Assembly: GCA_017883125.1 (NCBI GenBank)
Contig: JADGOD010000030.1
Location: 1 to 10,118, forward strand
Length of the DNA stretch: 10,118 bases
Direction: 5' to 3'
DNA from: Acidimicrobiales bacterium
GTDB taxonomy: Bacteria; Actinomycetota; Acidimicrobiia; Acidimicrobiales; RAAP-2
The position numbers were made by a program, and so were the translations under genes. The notes under the pieces were generated by a model. It was not told the origin of the DNA. It did not search any database and saw only the letters and a program-made list of their open reading frames with translations. Shown one piece after another: positions 7,139 to 10,118 of the stretch (position 1 is its first letter; every line of letters starts with the position of its first letter).

Positions 7139-8803
7139 CTAGCGGTGATCGGTCACCTCGACGGGGTCGCTGCCGTCACACATCACGATCCGGACCGCAT
7201 CAGCGGTCACCTCATAGATCGCCTTCTGGCCGTAGGAGGCACCGAGCGCCACCGCATCGCTCCTGGAGATGCCCCACAGGCACCACCCCGGTTCGACCCA
7301 GGCCGCCTCCTCATCGCGGCCGACCGCTTCGAGGCGGGCGACCCCCCGTCGCGCGAGCTCACCCTCGAGCCGGTCCGCCGCCTCACGATTGGCCGCCTCA
7401 GGTTGACCGGCGCCATCGGGGTTGTAGGCGGTGACGAGGTAGACCGCCTCACCCTTGTCTCGGGCTACCTCTCGGGGGTCGACGATCCCGGCGTCAGTGG
7501 TCACCTCGAGGACGGCACGGCTCCAGAGCTCGATCTCGTTGGCTGAGATGGTGTCCGTCGTGTCCTGTGCTCCTCGATCGACATGCCGGGTGTGGATGGT
7601 CTCGAGGAACGCCACGATCCCGAGGTTCGTCGCTGTGCACCTCGGGGATGCCAGCACGTCGAAGGCGTGCTGGGCGATCGGCAGCTCGATGTAGGCGACT
7701 GGCGAGGTCGAGATCAACCGAAGGCGCTCGACGAACGTGCGGGGGACCACGATCGGCACCAGGGTGTCGTGCGTGCCGTGGAGGACCAGATAGGGCGGTG
7801 CGTCACGGTGGATCCGGTGGAGTGGGGACGCCTGCTGGAAGAGCTCAGGGTCCTGGCTCATGGAGACCTTCATCACCTGACGCTCGAGCAAGACCCGGAG
7901 ACCGGGGCCGTAGCGGCCGCCCACGTTCTTCGACGCCGTCATGTCGAGGACGCCGTAGAGGGGGACGCACGCCTGGACCGAGGTGTCTGCCTGCTCGAAC
8001 CCGGGCTGAAATGTCGGGTCACCGGCGGCGAGCCCCGCCAGGGCGCAGAGGTGCCCGCCGGCCGAGCCGCCTGAGAGCGCCACGAACGACGGGTCGCCGC
8101 CGTACTCAGCGATGTGATCCTTGACCCACGCGACCGCTGCCAGGACGTCTACGACGTGGTCGGGCCACGTCGCACTCGGCGAGAGCCGGTAGTTGATGCT
8201 CACGCAGACCCAGCCACGGGAGGCGAGCTCGTACATCATCGGCTTTCCCTGCTCGCGCTTGTCGCCGATGACCCACGCTCCACCGTGGACGTAGACGAGC
8301 ACCGGTGCTCCGCTCACCGCCTCTCGGGGGCGGATCACGTCAAGGCGGTGAGCAGCCAAATGGTCATCGCCGTAGGCGACGTCCTTGATCACCTCGAGAC
8401 GACGTCCGGGTAAGGGGACGGCGAAGAGCGATCGCCACCACCGCGACCATGCGGCAGCACCCGCGACAGCGCGGACGTCGATCGGAAGGCCCGGGGTCGA
8501 GGCCAGCGCCCTGTGAACGACGTTGCGGGCGAGGCATCCGATGATGAAGAGGACTGCGAGCCCGACGAGGATCACGACGTCGAGGACCCGGGCGATGCGC
8601 CCGACGTAGCCGCGGTCTCCCTGGAACTCGTAGAAGAAGATCACGACCGCCGAGTAGACGATCAAGTACTGGCCAGCGAGCTCGCCGGTCAGCCACCCGG
8701 TGACGAACGCCAGCCCGGTGACGGGATCCCGACGAACCGGGAAGAACGTGGTGGCCACGGCCAGGGCGAAAACCACGGCGATGACGATGTGGACGTACGG
8801 CAT
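7139..8803 (-). CDS. Membrane-anchored alpha/beta hydrolase fused to a DUF3293-like domain
   Basis: A 554-residue protein in three parts. Residues 1-91 hold three or four hydrophobic helices (near 4-22, 30-59, 73-91), anchoring it in the membrane. Residues about 135-405 form an alpha/beta hydrolase of the carboxylesterase/lipase type: oxyanion loop YVHGGAW (HGG 173-175), nucleophile elbow GGSAGG with Ser247, likely acid Asp346 (LHGTHD) and His379 (AQHAF), so the triad looks complete. Residues about 422-543 resemble DUF3293, with VYLVTAYNPDG, a following Asn/Ala/Leu-rich helix, AAWVEPGW, and ALGASYGQKAIYEV near the end. DUF3293 is usually a free-standing small protein; its function is unknown. 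The hydrolase part recalls mycobacterial LipM/LipC-like esterases with N-terminal membrane helices. The ATG at 8803 has GGTGAG only 2 bases upstream, which is short spacing, so the start is less certain. It is divergent from the LLM gene. Confidence 0.93.
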   Translation of the reverse strand: MPYVHIVIAVVFALAVATTFFPVRRDPVTGLAFVTGWLTGELAGQYLIVYSAVVIFFYEFQGDRGYVGRIARVLDVVILVGLAVLFIIGCLARNVVHRALASTPGLPIDVRAVAGAAAWSRWWRSLFAVPLPGRRLEVIKDVAYGDDHLAAHRLDVIRPREAVSGAPVLVYVHGGAWVIGDKREQGKPMMYELASRGWVCVSINYRLSPSATWPDHVVDVLAAVAWVKDHIAEYGGDPSFVALSGGSAGGHLCALAGLAAGDPTFQPGFEQADTSVQACVPLYGVLDMTASKNVGGRYGPGLRVLLERQVMKVSMSQDPELFQQASPLHRIHRDAPPYLVLHGTHDTLVPIVVPRTFVERLRLISTSPVAYIELPIAQHAFDVLASPRCTATNLGIVAFLETIHTRHVDRGAQDTTDTISANEIELWSRAVLEVTTDAGIVDPREVARDKGEAVYLVTAYNPDGAGQPEAANREAADRLEGELARRGVARLEAVGRDEEAAWVEPGWCLWGISRSDAVALGASYGQKAIYEVTADAVRIVMCDGSDPVEVTDHR

Positions 8804-8843
8804 TGCTCACCAGTCTCGCCGCTCACAGCCCCCGGGAGAAATT

Positions 8844-8889
8844 CGTGCCTCGTCGAGCCCGACCGCAGCGAGGGCGAGCGCAAGGCACG
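8844..8889. repeat. Imperfect nested inverted repeat in divergent intergenic region
   Basis: CGTGCCT (8844-8850) is the reverse complement of AGGCACG (8883-8889), and an inner GCCC/GGGC pair lies between them. The arms flank the middle of the 133-base gap between the divergent hydrolase and LLM oxidoreductase genes. This could be an operator acting on one or both, or chance in GC-rich DNA. Seven matched bases with a 32-base spacing is weak evidence. Confidence 0.25.
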
Positions 8890-8904
8890 CCGCCTCTCGC
8901 GTCG

Positions 8905-8910
8905 TAGGCT
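8905..8910 (+). promoter_or_regulatory. Candidate -10 box for the LLM oxidoreductase gene
   Basis: TAGGCT here is identical to the proposed plus-strand -10 of valS. It would place the transcript start near 8917, leaving about 20 bases of leader, just enough for the AGAGGAG ribosome site at 8926-8932 before the GTG at 8937. No clear -35 hexamer was seen at the right distance. Confidence 0.35.
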
Positions 8911-8936
8911 GGCGGTTCCGACTGAAGAGGAGCCTC

Positions 8937-9842
8937 GTGGAACATCAGACCCTCAGCATGCTCAGAGGGACCGTCGGCCTGTGGGCGTTCGCCCACGAGA
9001 CCGTGGCTGCCTCCGAGTCCGGGGAGGTCGCGGCGTTCGCTGAGTCTCTCGGCTTCGGGGGCTACTGGATCCCTGAGGCCTCCGGCCGAGAGGCTCTCGT
9101 CAACGCCGGCCTCTTGCTGAGCGCGACCTCGACGATGGTCGTCGGGACGGCCATCGCATCGATCTGGGCCCGTGACGCAATGGCAGCAATGAACGGTGCC
9201 CGCACCCTGGCAGCGGTATCCAACGATCGCTTCGTCCTCGGGCTCGGAGTGAGTCACAAGCCTCTTGTCCAGGACATGCGTGGCCACCTCTATGACAAGC
9301 CGCGACAGGCGATGGAGCGATACCTCGACGCCATGGAGACGGCCCCGATGTCATCTCCCGAGGGGGGAGGCCACCCTCCGATCCTCCTGGCCGCCCTGGG
9401 GCCCGCGATGCTTCGCCTCTCGGCGACCAAGGCCAGTGGTGCGATCCCCTATCTCGTCACTCCCGAGCACACGTCGTTCGCGCGCGAGCTGATGGGGCCT
9501 GACGCGTTCCTCGTCGTCGAACAGGCGGTGGCGCTCACTGAGGACCAGGGGGACTTCAGGGATCGTGCGGCAAATCACCTCCAGCGATACACCGGCCTTC
9601 CCAACTACTTCCGGAACTGGAAGCGTCTCGGCTTCTCCGACGAGGATTTCGTCCCAGGCGGGAGCCACCGACTTCAGGACGCCCTCGTCGCTCACGGCGA
9701 TGAGGGCGCCATCTGGACGCGCGTCGACGAGCACTTCGCCGCCGGGGCGGACCACGTCTGCATCCAGATCCTGGGCAAAGACCCCATGTCGATGCCTCGA
9801 GACGACTGGACGCGGATCTCACCGGGAGCGATCGGTCGTTGA
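8937..9842 (+). CDS. F420-dependent LLM-class oxidoreductase (TIGR03620-like)
   Basis: A 301-residue luciferase-like TIM-barrel protein, most like the actinobacterial TIGR03620 group of probable coenzyme F420-dependent enzymes. Recognisable segments are GLWAF (14-18), ESLGFGGYWIPEASGRE (36-52), a strand with VVGTAIASIWARD (68-80), RFVLGLGVSHKPL (98-110) with the GLGVSH cofactor-site loop, LAALGPAMLRLSA (151-163), PYLVTPEHT (171-179), LPNY (221-224) and GADHVCIQIL near the end (270-279). The length is normal. The frame stays open back to 8700, but the GTG at 8937 is chosen because AGAGGAG precedes it and family similarity starts there; the next ATG (8958) would leave a 25-base spacer. The earlier part would overlap the divergent hydrolase gene. 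Substrate unknown; F420 use is a family inference. The stop overlaps the start of the SRPBCC gene. Confidence 0.93.
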   Translation: MEHQTLSMLRGTVGLWAFAHETVAASESGEVAAFAESLGFGGYWIPEASGREALVNAGLLLSATSTMVVGTAIASIWARDAMAAMNGARTLAAVSNDRFVLGLGVSHKPLVQDMRGHLYDKPRQAMERYLDAMETAPMSSPEGGGHPPILLAALGPAMLRLSATKASGAIPYLVTPEHTSFARELMGPDAFLVVEQAVALTEDQGDFRDRAANHLQRYTGLPNYFRNWKRLGFSDEDFVPGGSHRLQDALVAHGDEGAIWTRVDEHFAAGADHVCIQILGKDPMSMPRDDWTRISPGAIGR

Positions 9843-10118
9843 GGTCTCGCCCGCTCCGGACCAGCATCGAGATCCCGGCACCGCTCCGCGACGTCCGAGA
9901 TGAGCTCTCCTCGATCGAGGACCAGGTCGAGTGGATGGCCGACGTCGTATCCATCGATTTCCACGACGATCAGCGCCGGGGGGAGGGGACCTCGTTCTCG
10001 TGCGCGACCCGGATTGGACCATTCACCACGACCGATGAGATGACGATCGACGAGTGGATCGACAACAGCGCCATTGGGGTCACTCACCGAGGTGCCGCCA
10101 CCGGGTCGGGGCGGTTCG
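9839..10118 (+). CDS. SRPBCC (START/Bet v1-like) family protein, partial (C-terminus beyond window edge)
   Basis: The frame stays open to the window edge and gives 93 residues of a polyketide cyclase/dehydrase-like SRPBCC protein. It starts with the typical first strand SIEIPAP (9-15) and a helix leading to IEDQVEWM, then DVVSI, an RRGEGTSF strand turn, TRIGPFTTTDEM and a further strand GVTHRGAATGSGRF. Members form a deep hydrophobic pocket that binds lipids, sterols, polyketides or other small hydrophobic ligands. The likely start is TTG at 9839-9841, overlapping the TGA of the upstream LLM gene by three bases, with GGGAG (9824-9828) about 10 bases before it. No better start lies close upstream. 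The overlap implies translational coupling. Family assignment is good; the start and ligand are uncertain. Confidence 0.82.
   Translation, partial: MRSRPLRTSIEIPAPLRDVRDELSSIEDQVEWMADVVSIDFHDDQRRGEGTSFSCATRIGPFTTTDEMTIDEWIDNSAIGVTHRGAATGSGRF

Noticed and set aside
8700..8936. N-terminal extension of the LLM oxidoreductase by 79 residues
   Set aside because: The extra residues do not resemble the family, overlap the divergent hydrolase gene, and the GTG at 8937 has a good ribosome site.
9692..10087. A 131-codon minus-strand frame at the right end
   Set aside because: The plus strand over the same bases encodes a recognisable SRPBCC protein continuing to the edge, so this is its antisense shadow.

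Overview
The window is a high-GC, gene-dense chromosomal stretch from an actinobacterium, most likely of the Acidimicrobiia or a close relative. This is inferred from strong G/C preference at third codon positions, an F420-dependent luciferase-like oxidoreductase, an MMPL transporter, a valyl-tRNA synthetase of the 'alternative' type, and genes that appear to lack leaders. No RNA gene, insertion sequence, CRISPR array or phage gene was seen. Two genes run off the window edges.

Left part (1-2895): a minus-strand unit encodes a 12-TM MMPL/RND-type exporter followed by a DsbA-like thioredoxin-fold protein, which is cut by the left edge. About 75-100 bases upstream of the exporter start lies an AT-flanked palindrome, TATACCCC-CA-GGGGTATA, overlapping a perfect TATAAT on the transporter strand. 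It resembles operators of the CsoR/RcnR/CstR regulator family, so the exporter may respond to copper or to reactive sulfur. No such regulator is encoded in the window. About 350 bases between the exporter start and the cysS stop hold no convincing gene, but contain a perfect 14-bp palindrome.

Centre (3149-7134): cysteinyl- and valyl-tRNA synthetase genes are divergently transcribed from a 20-base gap. In that gap one heptamer, TAGGCTA, can serve as a -10 element on both strands at the distance expected for leaderless mRNAs. valS ends four bases from the stop of the convergent gene that follows.

Right part (7139-10118): a minus-strand gene encodes a membrane-anchored alpha/beta hydrolase of the HGG/GGSAG esterase type with a DUF3293-like domain at its C-terminus, an unusual fusion. 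Divergent from it, a plus-strand unit encodes an F420-dependent LLM-class oxidoreductase (TIGR03620-like). Its stop overlaps the start of an SRPBCC (START/Bet v1-like) gene that runs off the right edge. The overlap suggests translational coupling and joint work on a small hydrophobic substrate.

The housekeeping core looks ordinary. The points most worth following are the CsoR-type operator on the MMPL-DsbA unit, the symmetric leaderless promoter between the two synthetase genes, and the hydrolase-DUF3293 fusion.
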